Source of the DNA: Lachnospiraceae bacterium UBA7054
GTDB taxonomy: Bacteria > Bacillota > Clostridia > Lachnospirales > Lachnospiraceae
Assembly (NCBI GenBank): GCA_002492725.1
Contig: DLAF01000002.1
Location: 1-61,394 of the forward strand
Direction: 5' to 3'
DNA: 61,394 bases
Within the stretch, counting starts at the first letter, position 1. Each line of letters starts with the position of its first letter. The notes under the pieces are model-generated. The model did no database searches. It was not told the origin of the DNA and saw nothing but the letters and a program-made list of their open reading frames with translations. This document shows positions 1 to 8,042 of the stretch, piece by piece. The translations under genes and the position numbers were made by a program.

Positions 1-222
1 AAACCATGCCCTTGACGCGCTTGCCCATAAGACAATCTTTGTCTTTATTTACTTTTCCCATTTCCCAATTATCCCAGAGAGAATGTATTACAATCTAAGT
101 TGACTGGTTACATAAAAATACCCTCACCTATCCCTGTTTTTATCAGGGTGTGAGGGTAACGCTGAATCGTCATAATGGCAACGATTTTTATTGTGTGCCT
201 TATATCACAATATTTGGGTAAT
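1..222. other. AT-rich left-edge region, possible minus-strand gene start
   Basis: This stretch is visibly richer in A+T than the rest of the window and shows no convincing plus-strand gene. On the minus strand an ATG at 28 would begin a protein (MGKRVKGMV) that runs off the left edge; I see no clear ribosome site for it. A GATAAT-like box lies about 40 bases upstream on the same strand. With the minus-strand terminator at 121-159 and the small minus ORF at 223-345, this fits minus-strand transcription up to about position 345. Low confidence for any individual gene. Confidence 0.25.
115..159 (-). terminator. Rho-independent terminator, minus strand
   Basis: A two-part stem (CCCTCAC pairs with GTGAGGG, and CCCTG with CAGGG) closes over an A/T loop. 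Read on the minus strand it is followed by TATTTTTATG, a usable U-tract. On the plus strand no U-tract follows, so the orientation is minus. It would end transcription coming from the small minus ORF at 223-345. Confidence 0.55.
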
Positions 223-345
223 CTACAAGCCTAATATCTTATATGGTTGTCCCACGGTCTTATATTTTCGTGGCTCCAGTTTTATCACCAGTTCCCTATA
301 CAGATACCTCTTTCTATTTCCTTGCTCCCCATTACTTAAAACCAT
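223..345 (-). CDS. Small unrecognised minus-strand ORF (40 aa)
   Basis: The frame reads from ATG at 345 to TAG at 223 and encodes a basic 40-residue peptide beginning MVLSNGEQGNRKRYLY and ending TVGQPYKILGL. The open frame extends about 13 codons upstream of the ATG (NCSPDCDTEKP), so this could be the tail of a larger broken gene. I do not recognise the family. No ribosome site is evident. A terminator lies about 65 bases downstream on the same strand, which supports it being transcribed. It sits exactly where homology to the plus-strand cell-wall gene begins, so it may mark a recombination junction. Confidence 0.3.
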   Translation of the reverse strand: MVLSNGEQGNRKRYLYRELVIKLEPRKYKTVGQPYKILGL

Positions 346-347
346 AG

Positions 348-939
348 GTTTCTCTGTATCGCAATCAGGGCTACAATTTTACCATCACTTCCTCCACTGC
401 CTATGATCAGAAGTGGATTAGAGGGCAGGAATATTTACACAAACATTGACAGACTGGTGGATTCGATTTTTGCGAATTTTCTCTCCCGTCCCGGCGTGCG
501 CCAGCCGATTTTTACCTCCTACTGCGACGGCAGGAACGTGACCTGTGACGGCTTAAGCCAGTGGGGGTCTAAATATCTGGGGGATGAAGGCTATACGCCC
601 ATCCAGATCATCCGCTATTACTACGGCAGTGATATGTATATCAACACCGCCGTGGCGGTCTCCGGCGTTCCCTCCTCCTGGCCCGGTTACAACTTAAACA
701 TCGGTGCCTCCGGAGATAAGGTGCTGCAGATCCAGCAGCAGCTAAACCGCATTGCCCAAAACTACCCTGCCATCCCCCGTATTACCGCAGACGGCGTCTA
801 CGGGCAAAACACCGCAAATGCCGTGCGAACCTTCCAGGGAATCTTCAATTTGCCACAATCGGGGATCGTTGATTATCCGACCTGGTATAAGATTTCGGAG
901 ATCTATGTAGGCGTGAGCCGGATCGCGGAGCCGGGGTGA
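348..939 (+). pseudogene. Truncated, frameshifted peptidoglycan-binding (SpoIID-like plus PG_binding_1) protein
   Basis: Only the last ~195 residues of a typical clostridial protein of about 400 residues remain. The first part is read in a different frame (SLYRNQGYNFTITSS...YDQKWIRG, from about 348). After one extra G in the GGG at 423-425 the frame continues as RNIYTNIDRLVDSIF to the stop at 939. The N-terminal half resembles the end of a SpoIID-type wall domain (GLSQWGS motif). The C-terminal ~70 residues are a peptidoglycan-binding type 1 domain (LQIQQQLNRIA, DGVYGQNTANAVRTFQ). Upstream of 348 no frame continues the family. Such proteins act in the wall or spore cortex; this copy is very probably non-functional unless the frameshift is a sequencing error. 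Confidence 0.7.
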
Positions 940-1002
940 CATTCTGATGCGGGCATGTCCCCTGTCGCATTCTGACATTGCTGAGATACGATGGAATGAG
1001 GG

Positions 1003-1032
1003 TTGCACAGGCAGCCCTCTCAATGATATACT
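1003..1032 (+). promoter_or_regulatory. Sigma-A-type promoter of the DUF5717 operon
   Basis: TTGCAC at 1003-1008 and TATACT at 1027-1032 are separated by 18 bases. Transcription would begin at about 1039, the A of the ATG of the next gene, and no ribosome site lies in between. This predicts a leaderless or nearly leaderless message. Confidence 0.5.
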
Positions 1033-1038
1033 GTATCT

Positions 1039-4000
1039 ATGGTAATCGATGAAATCTTAGACGGCAAATTTCATGTGGATGACGGTCCTCTGGATTTTTC
1101 CTGCCCGCGAGTCGAGCTGTCCCTTCAGGCAGACTCGGTCTGCGAGGGCTCTTTTTTCGTGTATGGGCCACAGGGGCGTATGACGGAGGGGCGTGTGGCA
1201 GCTTCGGATCTGCGCATGGAGTGTGTGACAAAACGCTTCGGCGGCAGTGAGGACGAGATATTTTACCGCTTTGACGCAGCGGGGATGGAGGCGGGTGCGG
1301 AGGCATCAGGCTCCTTTCATATCATCTCCAACCGGGGAGAGTATTATCTGCCCTTTCAGGTGAAGGTAGAGTCGGGGGAGATTGATTCCAGTCTCGGAGA
1401 GATCCGCAATCTCTTTCATTTTACGAATCTTGCCAGGAGCAGTTTTGAGGAAGCGGTGAAGCTTTTTTACGCTCCGGCGTTCAAACGGGTCTTTTCCGGG
1501 CATGACAGGCAGTACTATGCAGCCTATAAAGGTCTTTCTTCGACACCGGGAAATGTCCACAATGTGGAGGAGTTTTTGCTGGAAATCAACAAAAAGAAGC
1601 CGATGGAGTACCTTCCCGAGGAAAGTGAGATCCGCATTGAAGATCCCATGGGAGATATGCGCTATGCCCTTGTTGTCAACCGCAACGGATGGGGGTATAC
1701 CAAGCTGTGGATCCGGACGGAGGGAGATTTCATAAAAACGGAAGACGAGACGGCGGACGACGTTTCTTTTTTGGGCAATGTCTACCGTCTTTATTATCAT
1801 ATCGATGTGGAGAAGCTGCACAACGGCTGTAATTTTGGCGCGATTGTGCTGGTGCGGGAGAGCGGGGCGATACGGGTGCCTGTCACCGTGGTGCGGCGTA
1901 TGCCGGACGGACGGCGCGCAGCGCTTCGAAGAGAGAAGAAGCAGCTGACGGTGCAGCTCATGACATATTATCAGGCATATCGCCTGAAAAAGATAGGAAA
2001 GGCCGTCTGGCTTGCCGAGACGAAAAAGCTGCTGGATCGGATGGAGCAGCTCGACGGCAGGGACATAGCCGTGAAGCTTTTTCAGAGTCAGATGCTTCTT
2101 TCGGGAGAGAGGGATAACGAGGCAAAATGGCAGATTGAAAAGCTTAAGGGCGCGGCCGAAGCCGAGCGGGAAAAAAATCCTGCCCTCTGGTGTTATTATC
2201 TCTATTTGACCACGTTGGTCAAAGGCGATGACGCTTACGTGGACGAGGTCGCGGAGAAGGTGAGGCATATTTACGAGCGCAGGAGAGGGGACTGGCGGAT
2301 CGCCTGGCTGCTCTTGTATCTGTCCGAAGAGTATAGCCAGAGTCCTTCCCGCAGATGGCTGTTTTTGGAGGAGTTGTTTGAAAGGCGATGTACCTCTCCG
2401 ATACTCTATATGGAGGCGTGGAATGTCGTCTGCATGAATCCTGCCACGCTGCGGAAGCTGGAGGGGTTTGAGGAACAGATACTGAACTATGCGGTCAAAA
2501 ACAAGCTGATGCAGGAGGACGTTCTGCTTCAGGTGGTGTATCTGGCGGGGCAGAAGCGAGGCTATTCCGAGCGCCTTTTGCGCATATTGAAGGGATGCTA
2601 TGAGCAGCTTCCCCATAAGGAAGTGCTGCATGAGATCTGTACGCAGCTCATTAAGGGAAACCGGGCGGGGGCGGACTGCTTTTTGTGGTATCAGGCAGGA
2701 GTGGAGGAAAATTTACGGATCACCCGCCTTTATGAATACTATATGCTGTCGCTTCCGGCAAACTTTGACGGAGAATTGCCGCAGATGGTGCTCATGTATT
2801 TTGCTTACAGGAGCGATCTGCCCTGGGAGGCAACGGCCCGTCTCTATGCCTATGTGCACAGGCGGCGGGATACGCTTGCGGATATCTACGCTAATTATAT
2901 GGCTGCCATGGAACGATTTGTGGTCGAACAGATCAGGCGCGGTCACATCAACCGCGATCTGGCTTATCTCTATACACAGCTTGTGGAGCTGCCCATGATC
3001 GATGAGGAGAGCGCCAGGGCTCTTGTTTCCCTGCTTTTTATGCGGGAGGTCAGGACGAGGAGCGAGCAGGCAAAGGAAGTGCTGCTTGCCTATCCGTGCA
3101 GGGCGGATATTAAGCGTTACCCGATTTCGGAAGGCAGAGCCTTCGTGCCGGTGTATGAGAATGGCTGCAAGATCCTTTTGGGGGACGGACAGGGAAATTG
3201 CTTCACGCAGAGTCTGTCCTGCGAGGTGGAGACGCTGATGCGTCCCGGGAAGCTGGCCCTGCTGATTTCACCCTTTGTCAGAAATCATTTGGGTTATGCA
3301 GTCTATGCCTGTTATGAGCGCCAAAATACCTTTGTGGTGCAGGAGGAAAATGCGGATCTCTTTGCGCTGCTCTCCCGCTCGGAACGGATCGAGGAGGAAG
3401 AGCAAAAGAGGATTCGGCGCATGTTGGTGGATTTCTATTATGTGAAGGACAGGATGCGGGAGCTGGACGAGTTCCTGCTTTCCCTGCGGCCGGAAGATGT
3501 AAGTGGAAAGGACCGTGGCGAGATCGTCCGCTGTCTGGTGAACCGTGGTATGTATGAGGAGGCCTATATCTGGATCAGGTGCTTTGGGCCGTATGAGGTG
3601 GATACCAAGACGCTCCTAAAACTTGGCAGCAGGCTGCTGCAGCTGACCAGATCACAGGAAGTCGAGGAAGATCCGCTGCTGACCGGGATACTCTTTTATG
3701 TGATGAAAAAGGGCAAATATGACGATAACAGTTTGGAGTATCTGGTACAGTGGTTTTCCGGTACGATCAAGGAACTGCGGGACATCTGGCTGGTGGCGGA
3801 ATCCTTTGGCGTGGACACTTACAAGCTGAGTGAGCGCATGCTTTTGCAGATGCTCTACACGGGTGCCCATGTAGGGGAAAAGATAGAGATTCTCAGATCC
3901 TACAGCTTAAACGGCGGCAGCGACAGGGTGCGGGCAGCTTTTGTGTCGGCCTGCTGTTACGACTTTTTGGTGAATGAGGAGATCACGGATGCTTATGTGT

Positions 4001-4605
4001 TTGACTGTGTCCGACAGCTCTATCGTGAGGAGGTAACGTTTCATCCTGTCTGTAAATTGGCCTGGCTTCGTTTTCACGCCGACAGGCAGCGCGATAGGGA
4101 AACCGAAAAACTGAGCGGCGATTTTTTGGAAACGCTGCTCGCGAAGGGAATCGTGATGCCCTTTTATCGGAGTTATTTTGGCACGGCTCCTCAGCTTGCG
4201 GCCTATCTGGACAAGACCATGGTGGAGTATCGGACAAAGCCGGGACGCCGGGTGACGATTCATTATCTGTTGCAGGGCGGCGGAAACGACGGACAGGAGT
4301 GCGAGTACACGCACGAGGAAATGCGGGATATGTTCGGCGGAATCTACGTCAAGGATTTTATCCTCTTTTTCGGGGAGAAGCTGCAGTATTATATCACGGA
4401 AGAATCAGAGGCGGGCGAGCAGGTCACCTTAAGCAGTGTTTTAAGCAAGAACGATGCCGGGGAGGACGGATGTGCCGGGCGCTTTGGCATTTTAAACGAT
4501 ATTATGATCGGCGAAACCCTGCAGGATTACAATACGGTGGAGGATCTGCTTTTTACTTATTTCAGACAGGACCATATGACGGAGCAGATATTCACCTTAA
4601 GATAG
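1039..4605 (+). CDS. Giant solenoid protein, DUF5717-like (1188 aa)
   Basis: I match this, from memory of the family, to the Lachnospiraceae DUF5717 proteins (about 1200 residues, function unknown). The first ~290 residues look beta-rich (for example the MRYALVVNRNGWGY and YHIDVEKL stretches). From about residue 300 onward it is almost entirely helical with paired-helix spacing, consistent with an alpha-solenoid scaffold. There is no signal peptide or clear membrane segment, so it is probably cytosolic. The only in-frame start after the preceding stop at 1024 is ATG 1039, which fits family N-termini (EILDGKFHVDDGP). It heads a tight four-gene operon with an Hsp70/actin-like protein, a TPR protein and a membrane coiled-coil protein, which suggests a scaffold in a multi-protein machine. 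That role is inference. Confidence 0.75.
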   Translation: MVIDEILDGKFHVDDGPLDFSCPRVELSLQADSVCEGSFFVYGPQGRMTEGRVAASDLRMECVTKRFGGSEDEIFYRFDAAGMEAGAEASGSFHIISNRGEYYLPFQVKVESGEIDSSLGEIRNLFHFTNLARSSFEEAVKLFYAPAFKRVFSGHDRQYYAAYKGLSSTPGNVHNVEEFLLEINKKKPMEYLPEESEIRIEDPMGDMRYALVVNRNGWGYTKLWIRTEGDFIKTEDETADDVSFLGNVYRLYYHIDVEKLHNGCNFGAIVLVRESGAIRVPVTVVRRMPDGRRAALRREKKQLTVQLMTYYQAYRLKKIGKAVWLAETKKLLDRMEQLDGRDIAVKLFQSQMLLSGERDNEAKWQIEKLKGAAEAEREKNPALWCYYLYLTTLVKGDDAYVDEVAEKVRHIYERRRGDWRIAWLLLYLSEEYSQSPSRRWLFLEELFERRCTSPILYMEAWNVVCMNPATLRKLEGFEEQILNYAVKNKLMQEDVLLQVVYLAGQKRGYSERLLRILKGCYEQLPHKEVLHEICTQLIKGNRAGADCFLWYQAGVEENLRITRLYEYYMLSLPANFDGELPQMVLMYFAYRSDLPWEATARLYAYVHRRRDTLADIYANYMAAMERFVVEQIRRGHINRDLAYLYTQLVELPMIDEESARALVSLLFMREVRTRSEQAKEVLLAYPCRADIKRYPISEGRAFVPVYENGCKILLGDGQGNCFTQSLSCEVETLMRPGKLALLISPFVRNHLGYAVYACYERQNTFVVQEENADLFALLSRSERIEEEEQKRIRRMLVDFYYVKDRMRELDEFLLSLRPEDVSGKDRGEIVRCLVNRGMYEEAYIWIRCFGPYEVDTKTLLKLGSRLLQLTRSQEVEEDPLLTGILFYVMKKGKYDDNSLEYLVQWFSGTIKELRDIWLVAESFGVDTYKLSERMLLQMLYTGAHVGEKIEILRSYSLNGGSDRVRAAFVSACCYDFLVNEEITDAYVFDCVRQLYREEVTFHPVCKLAWLRFHADRQRDRETEKLSGDFLETLLAKGIVMPFYRSYFGTAPQLAAYLDKTMVEYRTKPGRRVTIHYLLQGGGNDGQECEYTHEEMRDMFGGIYVKDFILFFGEKLQYYITEESEAGEQVTLSSVLSKNDAGEDGCAGRFGILNDIMIGETLQDYNTVEDLLFTYFRQDHMTEQIFTLR

Positions 4606-4628
4606 GGTGAAAATGAGGAAGACGGTTT

Positions 4629-5939
4629 ATGTTTTTGGAACGCAAAGAGAGCGACAAACCGCATAAGGGAAGTGTGTTTGTAGGCTATGATCTGGGGGAG
4701 CGGTATGCCCAGATCAGCTATTGCTTCTTTGAGAAGAGCGAAGTGGAGACATTTTCTCCCGTAGCGGGGACGAAGCAGTACAATATTCCGGCAATGTTAT
4801 GTAAACGAAAAGGGACGAAACAATGGCTCTACGGCAGGGAGGCCGCAGAAAGTGCCGGAGAGGAGGAAATGCTTCCGGTGGAGGGGCTGCTGGCCCTGGC
4901 GAGGGAAGGAAAGGAGCTTACACTTGACGGGGAGGCCTTTGATCCGACGGCACTCTTGACCTTATTTGTCAGACGCAGTCTCGGGCTCCTTGGTATGATT
5001 GCTCCGGTAGAGGAGATCGACGCCTTCATGGTGACGGTCGGGCATATGGATGACCGCATGGTGGAGGTTTTGCTGCAGGTGGCGGTCAACCTGAATCTGA
5101 AGACGGACCGCATCTTTTTCCAGAACCATACGGAGAGCCTCTACGCCTACATGCTGCATCAGCCCTCGGAGCTGTGGGCCTACCATGTCCTCATCTGCGA
5201 GCATGACGGCAGCAGGCTTCGGACTTACCGCATGGCATGCAATAAACGCACTACGCCCATCGTTACGCTGATTGAGGAGCAGCTTTTTGAGACGCTGCCG
5301 CTTCCCGGTGCGGATGAGACAGAGACGGTTAAGGAGGACGCGTATCGGCTGGCGGATGAGCGGTTTTTAGAGATTTTGCAGGATCTGTGCGAGGGGCGTA
5401 TCGTCTCCTCGGCCTACCTTCTGGGTGAAGGATTCAGGGAGGAGTGGCACAGGGAATCCCTGCGGTTTTTATGCAAAAACAGACGGGTGTTTCAAGGCAA
5501 CAATCTGTTCAGTCAGGGAGCGGTCTACAGCCTTTTGGAAAAATGGAGCCCGAGCGAGGCGGGAAAGGAGCATATTTTCCTGGGAGAGGATAAGCTCAAG
5601 GCCAATATCGGCATGCATGTTCTGCGCAGGGGAAAGGAATCCTACTACGCGCTCCTGGATGCGGGAGAAAGCTGGTATGAGCTTCACAAGACCTGTGAGA
5701 TCCTTCTGGGGGAGGATAAGACAATCTCCTTTGTGATCACGCCCCTTACGGGAAGAAATCCGCAGACAAAGGAAATAACCTTATCGGGGGCGAAAAAGAC
5801 AGATGCGCCTTTCACCCGCTATGAGCTGGAGGTCTCCATGGCTTCCGCAGATACGGTGCAGGTTGTGGCGACGGAGCTTGGTCTTGGGGAGTTTTTCAAG
5901 ACGGACGGACGCAAGTGGGAGGAATCGTTTCAGATTTGA
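4629..5939 (+). CDS. Hsp70/actin-fold ATPase-like protein, DUF5716-like (436 aa)
   Basis: The N-terminus (FVGYDLGERYAQIS, residues ~18-31) resembles the phosphate-1 loop of Hsp70/actin-fold ATPases (xGxDLGT). A later stretch at about 258-300 (AYLLGEGFREEW ... FSQGAVYSLLEK) resembles their adenosine loop followed by the 'A.GAA' helix. I believe the family is DUF5716, common in Lachnospiraceae. The threonine of the canonical DLGT loop is replaced by E-R, so ATP hydrolysis may be altered. A ribosome site (GAGGAA) precedes ATG 4629, 23 bases after the upstream gene. It is probably the nucleotide-binding partner of the flanking solenoid proteins. Family call is fairly firm; the activity is inferred. 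Confidence 0.72.
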   Translation: MFLERKESDKPHKGSVFVGYDLGERYAQISYCFFEKSEVETFSPVAGTKQYNIPAMLCKRKGTKQWLYGREAAESAGEEEMLPVEGLLALAREGKELTLDGEAFDPTALLTLFVRRSLGLLGMIAPVEEIDAFMVTVGHMDDRMVEVLLQVAVNLNLKTDRIFFQNHTESLYAYMLHQPSELWAYHVLICEHDGSRLRTYRMACNKRTTPIVTLIEEQLFETLPLPGADETETVKEDAYRLADERFLEILQDLCEGRIVSSAYLLGEGFREEWHRESLRFLCKNRRVFQGNNLFSQGAVYSLLEKWSPSEAGKEHIFLGEDKLKANIGMHVLRRGKESYYALLDAGESWYELHKTCEILLGEDKTISFVITPLTGRNPQTKEITLSGAKKTDAPFTRYELEVSMASADTVQVVATELGLGEFFKTDGRKWEESFQI

Positions 5940-5964
5940 TGACGGTGAGGCACAACGAGAAAAA

Positions 5965-6813
5965 ATGAGCAGCAAAGTGATTCTGGGGACGGGCAGACGG
6001 GCCGCGTATCCCTACTATGTGGAAAGATTTTATGTAAACCTATATTCGGTGGAGGAACTTTGTTTCCTGCTGGTGGATAAGGCGGCGCTTTTGGATGCGG
6101 AGATCATGCAGCGGGAGCTGGTTCAGTGGCTGGAGGCCCAGTGCGGTTTGAGTGAGCTGGCGCACACGTTGGAAGCGCTCTTAAACCGCAAGGGTTCCGT
6201 GGCGGCCTTTGCGGGAGCAATCCTTGCCTATGTGAACATTTATCCGGCGGAGACAATAAGACGGACAGAGGAGATCGTGCGGGGCAACGAGGGCTTAAAT
6301 CCCTACGAAAGACTGGGAGCAAGGGCTGACTATCTGTTTGGGGAAAAGCGTTATCTGGCTGCTTTGCAGCAGTATCGGAGTCTGGCGTTGTCAATCCCCG
6401 AGACGGACAAGCTCCTGCTCGGGAGGATCTACCACAATATGGGGGCAGCCTATGCGGGGATGTTTTTGTACGAGCAGGCGGCGGACTGTTTTCTGAAGGC
6501 CTACGAGACGGACGGGAAACGGGAAGGGCTTTTGCTGTATCTGGCGGCGCTGCGTATGGGGCGGCAGGAAAAGAGTTACATTGACTATATCGCCGAACAC
6601 CCGGAGTACCATGAACTGTCCCTGCAGGTAGAGCGGCTGATCAGACGGGCAGAAGGGTCGTTTGAGGGCTCGGATGAAAACAGGATGTTAGTCACCTATC
6701 AGGTGATGAAGGAGGAGGGAGCCGGGGCGCTTGGCGCTTCTGCACCTTATTATGAAGAGATCGGGGAATTGGCTGCGGGACTTCGGGAGAAGTACCGCAG
6801 GAGTATGAAATAG
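5965..6813 (+). CDS. TPR-like helical repeat protein (282 aa)
   Basis: The reading frame is open further upstream, but ATG 5965 (MSSKVILGTGRRAAYPYYVE) is preceded by GGTGAGG and avoids a long overlap with the gene before it. Residues ~110-220 show tetratricopeptide-like pairs (YERLGARADYLFGEKRYLAA; GRIYHNMGAAYAGMFLYEQA; ADCFLKAYETDGKREG), with the A/G/Y/A pattern typical of TPRs. No signal peptide or membrane segment is seen. It is third in the four-gene operon, 25 bases after the Hsp70-like gene. TPR proteins often partner Hsp70-type ATPases, so a co-chaperone or adaptor role is plausible but unproven. One copy of the window-wide word TTATGTAAAC lies inside it at 6030-6039. Confidence 0.65.
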   Translation: MSSKVILGTGRRAAYPYYVERFYVNLYSVEELCFLLVDKAALLDAEIMQRELVQWLEAQCGLSELAHTLEALLNRKGSVAAFAGAILAYVNIYPAETIRRTEEIVRGNEGLNPYERLGARADYLFGEKRYLAALQQYRSLALSIPETDKLLLGRIYHNMGAAYAGMFLYEQAADCFLKAYETDGKREGLLLYLAALRMGRQEKSYIDYIAEHPEYHELSLQVERLIRRAEGSFEGSDENRMLVTYQVMKEEGAGALGASAPYYEEIGELAAGLREKYRRSMK

Positions 6814-6824
6814 AGGAGAGAACA

Positions 6825-8003
6825 ATGGGCTTTATAAAAAAATTGCTGGACAGGTTTCGCAGAAATTATGACGAGTACGACGAGGAGTGGGATGACGAGG
6901 AAGCCCCCCGTGAGATAGATTTTGACAACAAAGAACAGAGAAACGATTATGTGAGAAACTGTCTGGAAAAGATGGCAGAGGCCACGAAAGAGCTGGAGAA
7001 CCTGAACTTCGAGTACAACATGGTCACCTCCTACTTAAAGGACATGGAGGAGATCGAGGCACTGCCGCCTGAGGAGGGCGAGCAGCTCAAAGACTGCGCG
7101 CGGCGGGTTTCCCTTTTGCAGGATAGAAAAACGGATTTCATGGGACGCCCCAGGCGGATCACGGACGAGAAATACCGCATGATCGAACGCATAGAGGATG
7201 AGGTGGAGGAAGGCGTGACAAAGATTACGGAGGCAGAAGATTACCGTGATCTGATCCGCAAGGATTTAAGCCGTCTGGACGGCGAGCGGCATGCCTATCT
7301 CTACAGAAAGAGTGAGGTCATGCGCCTGATCTCGGATACGAGAGGCATGGCGGTGATCTGTGTGATGGCCCTTGGGCTGTGTGCGCTTTTGCTTTTGTTC
7401 CTGCAGTATTTTCTGGAGATGGATACAAAGCTCGGGTATCTGCTTACGGCAGGCGCGGCGGCGGTGGTACTTACGTTGATTTATGTGAAGCACACGGACG
7501 CCAAGCGGGAATTAAAACGTGTGGAGACCGGGATCAACAGGATCATCCTGCTGCAGAACAAGGTGAAGATCCGCTATGTGAACAATACGAACCTTTTGGA
7601 ATATCTTTATATGAAGTACGGTGTAACAAGCGCGAAAGAGCTGACACAACTGTGGGAAAACTACCGCATTGAAAAGGAGGAGCGGGAAAAGTTCAGACGC
7701 GCGGAACTGGATCTTGACTACTGCGAACAGGAGCTTTTACAGATCCTCAAATGCTATCAGGTGCAGGATCCCGCAATCTGGCTGCATCAGACGGAGGCAA
7801 TTCTGGATCCGAAAGAGATGGTGGAGATCAGGCACAACCTGATCATTCGCAGGCAGTCTTTGAGAAGGCGTATGGATTACAACAGAGAAGTTGTGGCGGG
7901 TACTTCGCAGAAGGACATCAAGGCACTGGTGGAGCGGTATCCTAAGTACGCCAAGGAGATCATGCAGACGGTAGAGGAGTATGAGCAGAAGTTCAATGCC
8001 TGA
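6825..8003 (+). CDS. Membrane protein with long flanking coiled coils (392 aa)
   Basis: A very acidic N-terminus (YDEYDEEWDDEE, residues ~13-24) leads into a helical, coiled-coil-prone region to about residue 165. Two hydrophobic segments follow at about 168-215 (MAVICVMALGLCALLLLFL and LLTAGAAAVVLTLIYV), joined by a short loop. A second long charged helical region runs to the C-terminus. The topology therefore resembles a membrane hairpin with both coiled coils on the same, probably cytoplasmic, side. GAGGAGAGAAC precedes ATG 6825, 11 bases after the TPR gene. I do not recognise the family. As the only membrane member of the operon it is the likely anchor for the other three products (inference). 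Confidence 0.7.
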   Translation: MGFIKKLLDRFRRNYDEYDEEWDDEEAPREIDFDNKEQRNDYVRNCLEKMAEATKELENLNFEYNMVTSYLKDMEEIEALPPEEGEQLKDCARRVSLLQDRKTDFMGRPRRITDEKYRMIERIEDEVEEGVTKITEAEDYRDLIRKDLSRLDGERHAYLYRKSEVMRLISDTRGMAVICVMALGLCALLLLFLQYFLEMDTKLGYLLTAGAAAVVLTLIYVKHTDAKRELKRVETGINRIILLQNKVKIRYVNNTNLLEYLYMKYGVTSAKELTQLWENYRIEKEEREKFRRAELDLDYCEQELLQILKCYQVQDPAIWLHQTEAILDPKEMVEIRHNLIIRRQSLRRRMDYNREVVAGTSQKDIKALVERYPKYAKEIMQTVEEYEQKFNA

Positions 8004-8042
8004 TCATTGACAGGGTATGAAAATAGAAAGGAAGAAAATAGG

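Noticed and set aside
191..406. Plus-strand 71-codon ORF at the left edge
   Set aside because: No ribosome site, unlikely composition, and it overlaps the minus-strand frame and the start of the wall-gene relic in another frame.
1306..2631. Long (441-codon) minus-strand ORF
   Set aside because: It lies wholly opposite the DUF5717-like gene in a codon-mirrored frame; the plus-strand gene has family-like features and operon context, this one has neither.
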